This document shows, in pieces, positions 1 through 6,335 of a DNA stretch of 19,995 bases; position 1 is the first letter of the stretch; the number at the start of each line of letters is the position of its first letter. The notes beneath the pieces were generated by a model. That model was given only the letters and a program-made list of their open reading frames with translations. It did no database searches and had not been told where the DNA came from. The stretch covers positions 1 through 19,995 of the forward strand of contig JAVBTE010000077.1 in the NCBI GenBank assembly GCA_031556335.1, in the 5' to 3' direction. Both the position numbers and the translations under genes were made by a program. The DNA is from Limiplasma sp031556335 (GTDB lineage Bacteria; Bacillota; Clostridia; Christensenellales; Aristaeellaceae).

Positions 1-103
1 CGCCAGGATACCGGAAAAGGCGCTGGGCGCGGCGCTGCACGCCTCCATGGACGGCAGGGTCAGCGAAGTAACGGACCGGTTCATCACCGTGACGGGCGCG
101 TAA
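1..103 (+). CDS. PduS/RnfC-like electron-transfer protein, C-terminal end (partial)
   Basis: This open frame enters from the left edge, is read from base 2, and stops at TAA 101-103. The 33 visible residues include LGAALHASMDGRVSEVTDRF, which resembles the C-terminal biotinyl-like (barrel-sandwich) segment of the RnfC/PduS family. PduS is a flavin and iron-sulfur protein that reduces cobalamin, or more generally feeds electrons, inside propanediol-type microcompartments. The immediate downstream neighbour is a PduT-like shell protein, the known partner of PduS, and this context supports the call. Only the tail is visible, so domains, cofactors and the start cannot be assessed. A generic SLBB or biotin-attachment-domain protein is the alternative. 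Confidence 0.6.
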   Translation, partial: ARIPEKALGAALHASMDGRVSEVTDRFITVTGA

Positions 104-119
104 GCGGGAGGGGGAGACG

Positions 120-665
120 ATGACAGCCATTGGTGTGGTGGAAACAAACAGCATCCCGCTGGGCGTTTTGGCGGGAGACGCCATGGTGAAGGCCGCCGCG
201 GTGGAGGTTTGCGCCGCGCAAACCGCGTGCGCGGGCAAGTATATTGTGGTGGTCAGCGGCGAGGTGGCGGCGGTGCGTGCCGCCGTGGCCGCCGGCGTGG
301 AAAGCGCGGGCATGGCCCTGATCGACAGCCTGATCATTCCCAACGTGGACGAGCGCGTGGTGGTGGCCATGGCGGGCGCGGCCTGCCCGGAACGGGTTCA
401 GGCCCTGGGGCTGGTGGAAACCTTTTCCCTGGCCAGCACCATCAGCGCGGCGGACGTGGCTGTGAAAACGGCCCAGGTGGAGCTGATCGAGGTGCGGCTG
501 GGCCGGGGCATGGGCGGCAAATCGTTCCTCATCTTTACGGGGGAGGTGGCCGCCGTGGAAGCCGCGGGCAAGGCCATTGAGGAAAGCGAGGAATCCAAGG
601 GGCTGATCGGGTCGATGGTAACGATCCCGTCGCCCCATATGGATATAGTCAAAGCATTGCTTTAA
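120..665 (+). CDS. pduT: PduT-like BMC-T shell protein with pore cysteine
   Basis: The 181-residue protein has two BMC domains in tandem (about residues 3-88 and 94-181), which is the length and layout of the trimeric shell protein PduT. Domain 1 opens AIGVVETNSI and domain 2 opens ALGLVETFSL. Cys37, in the context QTACAGKY, aligns with the PduT cysteine (KTICPGKF) that binds a 4Fe-4S cluster at the three-fold axis, so the protein probably conducts electrons across the shell. The ATG at 120 follows a purine-rich GGGAGGGGGAGACG site and lies 16 bases after the preceding stop. The PduS-like gene just upstream is the expected redox partner. The family call is firm; cluster binding is inferred from the conserved cysteine. 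Confidence 0.9.
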   Translation: MTAIGVVETNSIPLGVLAGDAMVKAAAVEVCAAQTACAGKYIVVVSGEVAAVRAAVAAGVESAGMALIDSLIIPNVDERVVVAMAGAACPERVQALGLVETFSLASTISAADVAVKTAQVELIEVRLGRGMGGKSFLIFTGEVAAVEAAGKAIEESEESKGLIGSMVTIPSPHMDIVKALL

Positions 666-690
666 TTCAGAACAGATAGGAGACAGCAGT

Positions 691-996
691 ATGCAGGAAG
701 CTTTGGGTATGATCGAAACCCGTGGGCTGGTAAGCGCGATTGAGGCGGCGGATGCCATGGTGAAGGCCGCGAATGTGCAATTGCTTGGAAAAGAGCTGGT
801 GGGCGGCGGCCTGGTCAGCGTGATGGTGCGGGGCGACGTAGGCGCGGTGAAGGCGGCGGTGGAAGCCGGCGCGGCCGCTGCCAAGCGCGTGGGCGAACTG
901 ATCAGCGTGCATGTCATTCCCCGTCCTCACGGCGATGTGGAGGCCGTGCTTCCCACCCTGGAACCCAAGGTCAAAATTCAAAAGGCCAAGGCGTAA
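691..996 (+). CDS. BMC-H hexameric shell protein, PduA/PduJ-like (copy 1)
   Basis: This 101-residue single BMC-domain protein has the family landmarks ALGMIETRGL, IEAADAMVKAANV, VRGDVGAVKAA and HVIPRPH. Proteins of this type form hexamers that tile the flat facets of the shell and carry the metabolite pore. The pore loop reads G38-G39-G40 where PduA has Gly-Ser-Gly, so the pore-lining serine is missing. A Lys-rich tail (ending KVKIQKAKA) extends past the usual end near ILPK. A GGAG site at about 677 precedes the ATG. It is almost a duplicate of the next gene (see the repeat entry). Assignment to PduA, PduJ or EutM cannot be settled from sequence alone. Confidence 0.92.
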   Translation: MQEALGMIETRGLVSAIEAADAMVKAANVQLLGKELVGGGLVSVMVRGDVGAVKAAVEAGAAAAKRVGELISVHVIPRPHGDVEAVLPTLEPKVKIQKAKA

Positions 997-1259
997 CCCG
1001 CCTCGAAAGGAGTAGGTATCATGGAAAAGCAGGCTCTCGGCATGGTGGAAACAAAAGGTTTGGTAGCGTCCATTGAAGCGGCGGACGCGATGGTGAAGGC
1101 CGCCAACGTTCACCTCATTGGCAAGGAACTGGTGGGCGGCGGTTTGGTCAGCGTGATGGTGCGGGGCGATGTGGGCGCGGTGAAGGCGGCGGTGGAAGCC
1201 GGCGCGGCCGCTGCCAAGCGCGTGGGCGAACTGATCAGCGTGCATGTCATTCCCCGTCC
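841..1259 (+). repeat. Duplicated segment within the two BMC-H genes
   Basis: Bases 841-926 and 1174-1259 are identical over 86 bp, third codon positions included, and the identity continues with scattered mismatches on both sides. The 5' parts of the two genes have diverged clearly. That pattern fits tandem duplication followed by gene conversion, or a recent partial duplication. Confidence 0.9.
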
Positions 1260-1296
1260 CCACGACGACGTGGAGGCGATTCTGCCCAAGGCATAA
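1021..1296 (+). CDS. BMC-H hexameric shell protein, PduA/PduJ-like (copy 2)
   Basis: This 91-residue single BMC-domain protein has the usual length for PduJ or PduA. It begins MEKQALGMVETKGL and ends HVIPRPHDDVEAILPKA, with no extra tail. The pore loop is G39-G40-G41, again lacking the pore serine of PduA. From ELVGGG to HVIPRPH the protein is identical to copy 1. A clean AAGGAG site precedes the ATG. The spacing of 24 bases from copy 1 and 13 bases to the following gene indicates one transcript. The two hexamer proteins differ mainly at the N-terminal strand and the C-terminus, so mixed hexamers are conceivable. Confidence 0.93.
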   Translation: MEKQALGMVETKGLVASIEAADAMVKAANVHLIGKELVGGGLVSVMVRGDVGAVKAAVEAGAAAAKRVGELISVHVIPRPHDDVEAILPKA

Positions 1297-1309
1297 GGAG
1301 GAAAACACG

Positions 1310-1735
1310 ATGCTCAAAGGCATTTCTCCATTGCTGTCCCCGGAGCTTTTGAAAATTTTGGCGGAGATGGGGCACGGCGATGAGCTGGTGATTGGCGACG
1401 CCAATTTTCCCGCCCAAAGCATGGGGCAGCGTTGCGTGCGCGAGGACGGGCACGGCGGCGTGGAACTGCTGGACGCGGTCCTCAGCCTGTTTCCCCTGGA
1501 TACCTTTGTGCCCGCCCCGGTGACGCTGATGCAGGTGGTTCCGGGAACCATGGACGGCGACCCGCCCATTTGGAAAGACTTTGAGGCCACCGTGGCAAAG
1601 CATCAGCCCGGCGCAAAGACCGAGCACATCGAACGCTTCGCGTTCTACGACCGTGCCCGCAAGGCCTATGCCTGCGTGGCCACGGGGGAGCGCGCGCTGT
1701 ATGCATGTATCATTTTGAAAAAAGGCGTGTTATAA
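1310..1735 (+). CDS. fucU: FucU/RbsD-family sugar mutarotase, probably L-fucose mutarotase
   Basis: The 141-residue protein begins MLKGISPLLSPELLKILAEM and has the family motif GHGDELVIGDANFPA with the catalytic-type His22. A C-terminal segment GERALYACIILKKGV carries the expected tyrosine. FucU interconverts the alpha and beta anomers of L-fucose ahead of fucose isomerase; the closely related RbsD acts on ribose. Start 1310 is chosen because AAGGAGG lies 9 bases before it; an in-frame ATG at 1244 lies inside the preceding shell gene. Its place within shell-protein genes fits microcompartments that use fucose or rhamnose through lactaldehyde and 1,2-propanediol. Specificity for fucose over ribose is inferred from the closer motif match. 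Confidence 0.85.
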   Translation: MLKGISPLLSPELLKILAEMGHGDELVIGDANFPAQSMGQRCVREDGHGGVELLDAVLSLFPLDTFVPAPVTLMQVVPGTMDGDPPIWKDFEATVAKHQPGAKTEHIERFAFYDRARKAYACVATGERALYACIILKKGVL

Positions 1736-1736
1736 T
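1728..1736 (+). promoter_or_regulatory. Extended -10 promoter for the lacI-type gene
   Basis: TG-T-TATAAT is a perfect extended -10 that overlaps the stop codon of the mutarotase gene (TAA 1733-1735). No good -35 is seen at 16-18 bases upstream, which an extended -10 can tolerate. Transcription would start near 1743 and give a leader of about 150 nt. Confidence 0.5.
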
Positions 1737-1738
1737 TT

Positions 1739-1826
1739 GGCAGCGGCTCCGCCCACCAAGCCGTGTGGACGGAGCCTGCCTTGTATGGAACAAAGCGCCG
1801 GACCGGGGAACGCCCGGCCTGCCGGC
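1739..1826 (+). promoter_or_regulatory. Two hairpins in the leader between fucU and the lacI-type gene
   Basis: The first hairpin pairs 1739-1751 with 1770-1780 (GGCAG, two-base bulge, GCTCCG against CGGAGCCTGCC). The second is compound: GCCGG 1797-1801 pairs with CCGGC 1822-1826, and CCGGG 1803-1807 pairs with CCCGG 1813-1817. Neither is followed by a good T-run. They could partly separate the shell genes from the regulator or act in the regulator's leader. No clear LacI-type operator palindrome was found here. Confidence 0.35.
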
Positions 1827-1891
1827 AAAGCCATGGGTTGCCTTTTGGAACGCCGTGGAAACACCATGATGAAAGATAGGACGGGCGCCAT

Positions 1892-2908
1892 ATGACGATC
1901 AGGGAAATTGCCAATTTGGCAGGGGTTTCTCCGGCTGCGGTTTCGCTGGTCATCAACAACAAAAAAGGGGTCAGCGAAGAAACCCGGCGCAGGGTGCAAG
2001 CGGTGATCGAGGAAAACAATTACATGGTGCCCCGCCGCAGGGGAAACCCGAACAAGCGCAAGCGTTTCCGCCTGTGCGTGATCAAGTACCGCACCCACGG
2101 CATCGCCATTGAGGAAAACCAGGGCTTTATCGCTTCCATCATCGACCAGATCGAAAGCAAATGCCGCAACTACGGCTATGACCTGGCCATGGCCAACTGC
2201 CAGGAGAGCACGGCGGAGGAAACCCTTCAGGAAGTGATGCACAACCCTCCGGACGGCGTAATTTTGATGGGTACGGAGCTGACCGAAAGCGCCTATAAGC
2301 TGCTGGAGCTGCTGACGGTGCCCACGGTGGTGCTGGACAACGGCATGAGCGACGCGCACATCGACAGCGTGGTGATGGACAACGGCTCCATCAGCGCCGA
2401 GGCGGTGCGGTATCTGCACAGCATCGGCCACCGGGAGATCGGCTATATCGGTTTCAGCATTCCCATTCGCAACTGCGAGGAGCGGTACCAGGGCTATCTC
2501 CAGGCAATGGAAAAGCTGGAGCTGCCCATTCCCAAGCCCACGCGGGTGATGCCCACATTGAAGGACGCCTACCGGGACATGAAGCGGCTGCTGGAAGAGG
2601 GCGACTATGTGCCCGCAAGGGCCATGGTGGCGGACAACGACACCGTGGCCATTGGCGCCATGAAGGCCATTCAGGAAGCGGGCTACCGCATTCCCGAGGA
2701 TGTGTCCATCATCGGGGTGGACGATATTCCCTTCAGCGCCATGACCATGCCCGCCCTGTCCACCATGCACATTTCCCGTTCCGCCATGGGGGCCATGGCC
2801 GTGGATACGCTGCGCAAGCGCATCAAGTATCCGGACTGGCCCAGCATCCACGTTCGGCTGGCGGCGCGGCTGGTGGTGCGCGGCAGCACCAGGGCCAGGG
2901 AAAACTAG
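1892..2908 (+). CDS. LacI/GalR-family transcriptional regulator
   Basis: This 338-residue protein has an N-terminal helix-turn-helix (MTIREIANLAGVSPAAVSLV, residues 1-20) and hinge region to about residue 50. A periplasmic-binding-protein-like effector domain follows (from about 57 to 330), with landmarks such as DGVILMG, VVLDN, IGHREIGYIG and PEDVSIIGVDDIP. Such proteins bind operators as dimers and respond to a sugar or its metabolite. It sits inside a microcompartment locus next to a fucose mutarotase gene and in the same direction, so control of this locus by a sugar-derived signal is likely but not shown. The ribosome binding site is weak (ATAGGACGG), which would suit low regulator levels. 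The effector cannot be named. Confidence 0.9.
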   Translation: MTIREIANLAGVSPAAVSLVINNKKGVSEETRRRVQAVIEENNYMVPRRRGNPNKRKRFRLCVIKYRTHGIAIEENQGFIASIIDQIESKCRNYGYDLAMANCQESTAEETLQEVMHNPPDGVILMGTELTESAYKLLELLTVPTVVLDNGMSDAHIDSVVMDNGSISAEAVRYLHSIGHREIGYIGFSIPIRNCEERYQGYLQAMEKLELPIPKPTRVMPTLKDAYRDMKRLLEEGDYVPARAMVADNDTVAIGAMKAIQEAGYRIPEDVSIIGVDDIPFSAMTMPALSTMHISRSAMGAMAVDTLRKRIKYPDWPSIHVRLAARLVVRGSTRAREN

Positions 2909-2958
2909 CGGCGGCGCGCCCAAGCGTTGCCGGACATTTGCACGGGGGAGGGATGGGC

Positions 2959-3282
2959 ATGCTGGTCGGCAGAGTGACGGGAAACGTGGTCAGCACCAAC
3001 AAGGTACCCTCGCTTTTGGGGGCCTCGCTGCTGATTGTGCAGCCTGTGGAGCTGGACACCCTTCGCATGAAGGACGATTATGTGATTTGCGTGGATGACG
3101 TGGGGGCCGGGGAGGGCGATTTGGTGGTGTGCGCCTATGGCAGTTCCGCCAGGCAAACCGATTCCTCCAAAAAGACCGCTTCTGATTTTTCCATTTTTGC
3201 CATTTTGGACTCCATCGACATCCGGGACGTACGCACCTACGACAAGGCAAAGGAGACGGACGCATGCAGCTGGCGAAAGTGA
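2959..3282 (+). CDS. BMC-P vertex protein, EutN/CcmL family (1 of 4)
   Basis: A 107-residue EutN/CcmL (BMC-P) protein; the family forms pentamers that cap the vertices of the microcompartment shell. It opens MLVGRVTGNVVSTNKVPSLLG and contains the conserved DDVGAGEGDLVVCAYGSSAR segment, followed by a hydrophobic strand FSIFAILDSIDI. Start 2959 is chosen because GGGGGAGG at 2944-2951 is 7 bases upstream; an ATG at 2953 is too close and a TTG at 2938 would precede the site. The stop lies 19 bases inside the next gene, so translation is coupled. It differs from its three neighbours in pore-side residues, which argues for distinct roles rather than simple copies. Confidence 0.9.
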   Translation: MLVGRVTGNVVSTNKVPSLLGASLLIVQPVELDTLRMKDDYVICVDDVGAGEGDLVVCAYGSSARQTDSSKKTASDFSIFAILDSIDIRDVRTYDKAKETDACSWRK

Positions 3283-3575
3283 TTGGCTCCGTGGTGAGCA
3301 CCCGGAAATCGGAACGGCTGGAAGGGCTGAAGCTGTTGGTGGCCGTGCCCATCGATATGGACACCATGCAGGAAAAGGGCGCTCCCTTTGTAACGGTGGA
3401 CACCGTGGGGGCTGGGGAGGGTGAAATCATCCTGTGGGCGGGGGGCAGTTCCTCCCGGCAAACCGAGGCCACCACAGGCAAGCCCGTGGACAGCTCCATT
3501 ATCGGGATCGTCGATTTTGTGGATATTTTGGGCGCGCGCAAATACGACAAGGGCAAGGCGGAGGATGTGCAATGA
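3264..3575 (+). CDS. BMC-P vertex protein, EutN/CcmL family (2 of 4)
   Basis: This 103-residue BMC-P protein opens MQLAKVIGSVVSTRKSERLE and has the family segment DTVGAGEGEIILWAGGSSSR, then SSIIGIVDFVDI. It begins inside gene 1 of the set and ends in an ATGA overlap with gene 3, so the first three genes form one translationally coupled block. Of the four it looks closest to gene 1: both carry a GSS(A/S)RQT segment, an insertion before the last strand and a similar C-terminal end (YDKAK or YDKGK). Pentameric vertex function is known for the family and inferred here. Confidence 0.92.
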   Translation: MQLAKVIGSVVSTRKSERLEGLKLLVAVPIDMDTMQEKGAPFVTVDTVGAGEGEIILWAGGSSSRQTEATTGKPVDSSIIGIVDFVDILGARKYDKGKAEDVQ

Positions 3576-3865
3576 AGCTTGCGCGAGTGACCGGCACGGT
3601 CGTCTCCACCGTCAAATATGAAAAATACCAGGGCATGAAGCTGCTGCGCGTGCGTCATTTGGACCTGCAAATGAACGAAGTGGGCGAGGAACTGGTGGCC
3701 CTGGACGCGGCGGGCGCGGGCACGGGGGACATTGTGCTGGTAAACAACGACGGCGGCGCGGCCCAAATGGTGATGGAGGACAAAACGCTGATTGCCAGCG
3801 TCACCATTTGCGGGGTGATTGATTCTTTCACCTGCCAGGGCCAAACGACCCGATGCCATGGGTGA
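3572..3865 (+). CDS. BMC-P vertex protein, EutN/CcmL family (3 of 4)
   Basis: A 97-residue BMC-P protein that opens MKLARVTGTVVSTVKYEKYQ and contains DAAGAGTGDIVLVNNDGGAA, then LIASVTICGVIDSF. The start ATG 3572 overlaps the stop of the previous gene (ATGA), and longer in-frame starts upstream would run through that gene. In the glycine-rich segment the GSS(A/S)RQT of genes 1 and 2 is replaced by NDGGAAQMV, so the surface near the five-fold pore is likely different. The stop is followed after 12 bases by gene 4. Confidence 0.9.
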   Translation: MKLARVTGTVVSTVKYEKYQGMKLLRVRHLDLQMNEVGEELVALDAAGAGTGDIVLVNNDGGAAQMVMEDKTLIASVTICGVIDSFTCQGQTTRCHG

Positions 3866-3877
3866 GGGGGCGGCTTT

Positions 3878-4141
3878 TTGAATATTGGCAAAGTGGTTGG
3901 CACCGTGGTTTGCACGGTAAAAACGCCAACGCTCAGCGGAATGAAGCTGGCGGTGGTGCGCCAAATTGTGAATGGAGAAGAAAAAGGGCTGGTGGTCGCC
4001 TGCGATTATACGCGGCAGGCGGGTATCGGCGATGTGGTATATATGATCGGCCGCGCCGAAGCGGCCTTGATGCTGAGCCTTTCCGCGCCGCCCCCCAGCG
4101 ATTTGACCATCGCCGGAATCATTGACCCGGAGACGCTGTGA
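3878..4141 (+). CDS. BMC-P vertex protein, EutN/CcmL family (4 of 4), TTG start
   Basis: This 87-residue BMC-P protein reads from a TTG start (N-terminus NIGKVVGTVVCTVKTPTL), with GAGGGGG about 7 bases upstream; no in-frame ATG is available before the conserved first strand. The core has TRQAGIGDVVYMIGRAEAAL and ends DLTIAGIIDPETL. In this copy the GAGxGD motif has become QAGIGD. The gene ends the locus: its stop is followed directly by a dispersed repeat and a terminator. The unusual start codon may keep its output below the three coupled genes before it. Confidence 0.88.
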   Translation: MNIGKVVGTVVCTVKTPTLSGMKLAVVRQIVNGEEKGLVVACDYTRQAGIGDVVYMIGRAEAALMLSLSAPPPSDLTIAGIIDPETL

Positions 4142-4145
4142 GGCG

Positions 4146-4242
4146 GGACGGGGGGACGGGGGGACGTTTGCAGGGGTTTCACCCCTGCACCCCATCAGGG
4201 CGATGCCCTGAACCCATTTTTCACCGCGTGAAACGCGGTGAA
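4146..4242 (+). repeat. Dispersed triple-hairpin repeat, copy A
   Basis: After a G-rich leader (units of GGGGGGACG) come three hairpins in a row: GCAGGGGT 4170-4177 with ACCCCTGC 4181-4188; TCAGGGC 4195-4201 with GCCCTGA 4205-4211; and TTCACCGCGT 4220-4229 with ACGCGGTGAA 4233-4242. The same ordered unit recurs at 6224-6317, and parts of it at 9552-9603, 10241-10312 and 19955-19995. It lies directly after the last vertex-protein gene. Confidence 0.85.
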
Positions 4243-4284
4243 TAGGAAAAGATGGAACGGGATGGTGGAGAAAATCGATGGGAA

Positions 4285-4316
4285 AACGAGTCTGGCCTAT
4301 GCGCAGGCTCGTTTTT
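4285..4316 (+). terminator. Rho-independent terminator after the BMC locus
   Basis: AACGAGTCTG (4285-4294) pairs with CAGGCTCGTT (4304-4313), with one G-T pair and a 9-base loop, and runs into a T-stretch at 4312-4316. It separates the BMC locus from the ABC-F gene promoter. Confidence 0.7.
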
Positions 4317-4323
4317 CATTGCT

Positions 4324-4352
4324 TTGACAAATCAGGCGTTCCGTGGTACCCT
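4324..4352 (+). promoter_or_regulatory. Promoter for the ABC-F gene
   Basis: A consensus TTGACA (4324-4329) is followed after 17 bases by TACCCT (4347-4352), preceded by TGG as in an extended -10. The -10 hexamer is poor but the -35, spacing and TGn are good. It sits between the terminator and the ATG at 4392. Confidence 0.5.
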
Positions 4353-4391
4353 TTGCTTTGATAAAAAGACGAGGATGGGAAAGGAAACGCT

Positions 4392-5996
4392 ATGCTGACG
4401 ATTACGGATGTAAGCTTGCAATTTGCGGGAGATTTGTTGTATAAGCACGTGGACCTCATTTTTCAGCCGGACCACTGCTATGGGATTATCGGGGCCAACG
4501 GCGCGGGCAAAAGCACCCTGCTGCGAATTATTTCCGGCGAGCTGCAGCCCTCAACCGGCACGGTATCCATGCGCAAAGAAGACCGCATGTCCGTGCTGGA
4601 GCAGGACCACTTCAAATATGACGAGTTTTCCGTGATGGATACGGTCATCATGGGCAACCGCAGGCTGTATGACATTATGAAGGAAAAGGACGCCCTCTAC
4701 GCCAAAGAGGACTTTTCCGACGCGGACGGCGAACGGGCGGCCCTTTTGGAAGGCGAGTTTGCCGAGATGAACGGCTGGGACGCGGAAACCGAGGCGGCCC
4801 AGCTGCTGAACGGCATTGGCGTGCCGACGGACCTGCACTACGCCCCCATGTCCGCCCTGGACGGACGGCAGAAGGTGAAGGCCCTGCTGGCCCAGGCCCT
4901 GTTTGGGCATCCTTCCATCATTCTGCTGGACGAGCCTACCAACGGCCTGGACGTGGAAAGCACGCAGTGGTTGGAGGACTGGCTGGTGGATTGCGACGCC
5001 ATTGTGATCGTGGTCAGCCATGACCGGCACTTTTTGAACGCCGTTTGCACGGACATCGTGGACGTGGACCACGAAACCTGCAAGATGTACGCGGGCAACT
5101 ACGACTTTTGGTATGAATCCAGCCAGCTGATGCAGCAGCTGCTTCGCAACCAGAACAAGAAGCGGGAGGAGAAGATCAAAGACCTGCAGGAGTTTATCCG
5201 CCGCTTTTCCGCCAACAAGTCCAAAAGCAAGCAGGCCACCAGCCGCAAGAAGGTGCTGGACAGCATCCAGGTGGAGCAAATGCCCGCGTCCAGCCGGAAA
5301 TACCCCGTTGTGGGTTTTGAGCCGGAACGGGAAGCTGGCAAGGACATTCTCTTTGTGGAGGGCGTTTCCAAAACCATGGACGGCGTGAAGGTGCTGGATA
5401 ACGTGTCCTTCACCGTGAAAAAGGGCGACAAAATCGCCTTTGTGGGCGACAACGAGGCGGGGGCCACGGCGCTTTTCCGCATTCTGGTGGGAGAGCTGAA
5501 CCCGGACGAGGGGAATTTCAAATGGGGCGTCACCATTTCCCAAAGCTATTTCCCCAAAGACAACACCCGCTTTTTTGAGGACTTTGACGGCAGCCTCATC
5601 GAATGGCTGCGCCAGTATTCCTTTGACACCACCGAAACCTACCTGCGGGGCTTTTTGGGCCGCATGCTGTTTTCCGGCGACGAGGTATACAAGCCCGCCA
5701 AGGTGCTGTCCGGCGGCGAGAAGGTGCGCTGCATGCTTTCCCGGCTGATGATGAGCAAGGCCAACGCTTTGCTTTTGGACCAGCCCACCGACCACCTGGA
5801 CCTGGAAAGCATCACGGCCCTGTCGGGCGGCCTGCAAGCCTATCCGGGCAATCTGTTCTTCGCCTCCCACGACCATCAGTTCATTGATGAAATTGCCAAC
5901 CGCATCATCGAGATTCCGGTGGGCGGCCAGGGCTGCCTGGACTATGAAGGCAACTTTGAGGAATTTTTGCAATGGAAAAAGGAACACGCCAAATGA
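4392..5996 (+). CDS. ABC-F family ATPase, YbiT-like, with degenerate second ATP site
   Basis: This 534-residue soluble protein has two ABC domains and a charged linker of about residues 240-290, with no membrane segments, so it is a ribosome-associated ABC-F translation factor type; length and motifs are closest to YbiT. Domain 1 has Walker A GANGAGKST (K40) and Walker B LLDEPTN (E181), but its signature is LDGRQ instead of LSGGQ. Domain 2 has an intact signature LSGGEKVR, yet its Walker A reads GDNEAGATA (Ala358 where Lys is expected) and its Walker B reads LLLDQPTDHLD (Gln464 in place of the catalytic Glu). One composite ATP site is therefore intact and the other is likely inactive. Antibiotic resistance function is possible for the family but nothing here indicates it. 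The downstream DUF1653 gene is coupled by ATGA. Confidence 0.92.
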   Translation: MLTITDVSLQFAGDLLYKHVDLIFQPDHCYGIIGANGAGKSTLLRIISGELQPSTGTVSMRKEDRMSVLEQDHFKYDEFSVMDTVIMGNRRLYDIMKEKDALYAKEDFSDADGERAALLEGEFAEMNGWDAETEAAQLLNGIGVPTDLHYAPMSALDGRQKVKALLAQALFGHPSIILLDEPTNGLDVESTQWLEDWLVDCDAIVIVVSHDRHFLNAVCTDIVDVDHETCKMYAGNYDFWYESSQLMQQLLRNQNKKREEKIKDLQEFIRRFSANKSKSKQATSRKKVLDSIQVEQMPASSRKYPVVGFEPEREAGKDILFVEGVSKTMDGVKVLDNVSFTVKKGDKIAFVGDNEAGATALFRILVGELNPDEGNFKWGVTISQSYFPKDNTRFFEDFDGSLIEWLRQYSFDTTETYLRGFLGRMLFSGDEVYKPAKVLSGGEKVRCMLSRLMMSKANALLLDQPTDHLDLESITALSGGLQAYPGNLFFASHDHQFIDEIANRIIEIPVGGQGCLDYEGNFEEFLQWKKEHAK

Positions 5997-6223
5997 ACGA
6001 CCCCCTTGAGGACCTGAAGCCAGGCGTATACCGGCACTTTAAGGGGAACCACTACCGGCTTTTGTACGTGGCCCGGCACTCCGAAACCCTGGAGCCCCTG
6101 GTGGTCTACCAGCAGCTATACGGCGAGAACGGCTATTGGGTGCGCCCGGCCGCCATGTGGAACGAACTGGTGGAGCGGGATGGGGTGAAGCAGCCACGGT
6201 TTGCGTGGGTGGGGGAAGAGTAG
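5993..6223 (+). CDS. DUF1653 family protein
   Basis: A 76-residue protein whose core KPGVYRHFKGNHYRLL, ARHSETLEPLVVYQQLYGE and WVRPAAMW is the complete DUF1653 domain. The family is a small beta-rich domain of unknown biochemical role. ATG 5993 is preferred because it overlaps the stop of the ABC-F gene as ATGA and AAGGA lies about 9 bases before it; an in-frame ATG at 5972 would add seven residues (MEKGTRQ). The pairing with an ABC-F gene indicates co-expression and nothing more specific. No signal peptide or membrane segment is seen. Confidence 0.85.
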   Translation: MNDPLEDLKPGVYRHFKGNHYRLLYVARHSETLEPLVVYQQLYGENGYWVRPAAMWNELVERDGVKQPRFAWVGEE

Positions 6224-6317
6224 GGGGACAGGGGGACGAGTTGCAGGGGTTTCACCCCTGCGCCCCATCAGGGCTTTGCCCTGAACCCTTCATTTCACCG
6301 CGTTTTACGCGGTGAAA
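6224..6317 (+). repeat. Dispersed triple-hairpin repeat, copy B
   Basis: The same order as copy A: a G-rich leader, GCAGGGGT 6243-6250 with ACCCCTGC 6254-6261, TCAGGGC 6268-6274 with GCCCTGA 6278-6284, and TTTCACCGCG 6293-6302 with CGCGGTGAAA 6308-6317. The loop of the third hairpin differs from copy A while the stem is kept, which suggests selection on structure. It directly follows the DUF1653 stop. Confidence 0.85.
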
Positions 6318-6335
6318 ACAGAAAAGAGAATGGAC

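Noticed and set aside
691..1296. Assembly artefact producing two BMC-H genes
   Set aside because: The 5' ends, intergenic regions and C-termini differ between the copies, so two true genes are more likely.
1730..2923. A 397-residue minus-strand frame opposite the LacI-type gene
   Set aside because: It is the complement of a well-defined LacI gene, is rich in His/Gly/Val from codon mirroring, and has no ribosome binding site or motif.
4146..4242. A CRISPR-like array made of the repeated hairpins
   Set aside because: The hairpins differ from each other within a copy, there are no regular spacers, and no cas genes are present.
4551..5987. A 478-residue minus-strand frame opposite the ABC-F gene
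   Set aside because: Composition is typical of a shadow frame; the plus strand carries complete ABC motifs.
4392..5996. Calling the ABC-F gene an antibiotic resistance determinant
   Set aside because: Motifs and length resemble the housekeeping-like YbiT group; nothing in the linker or context points to resistance.
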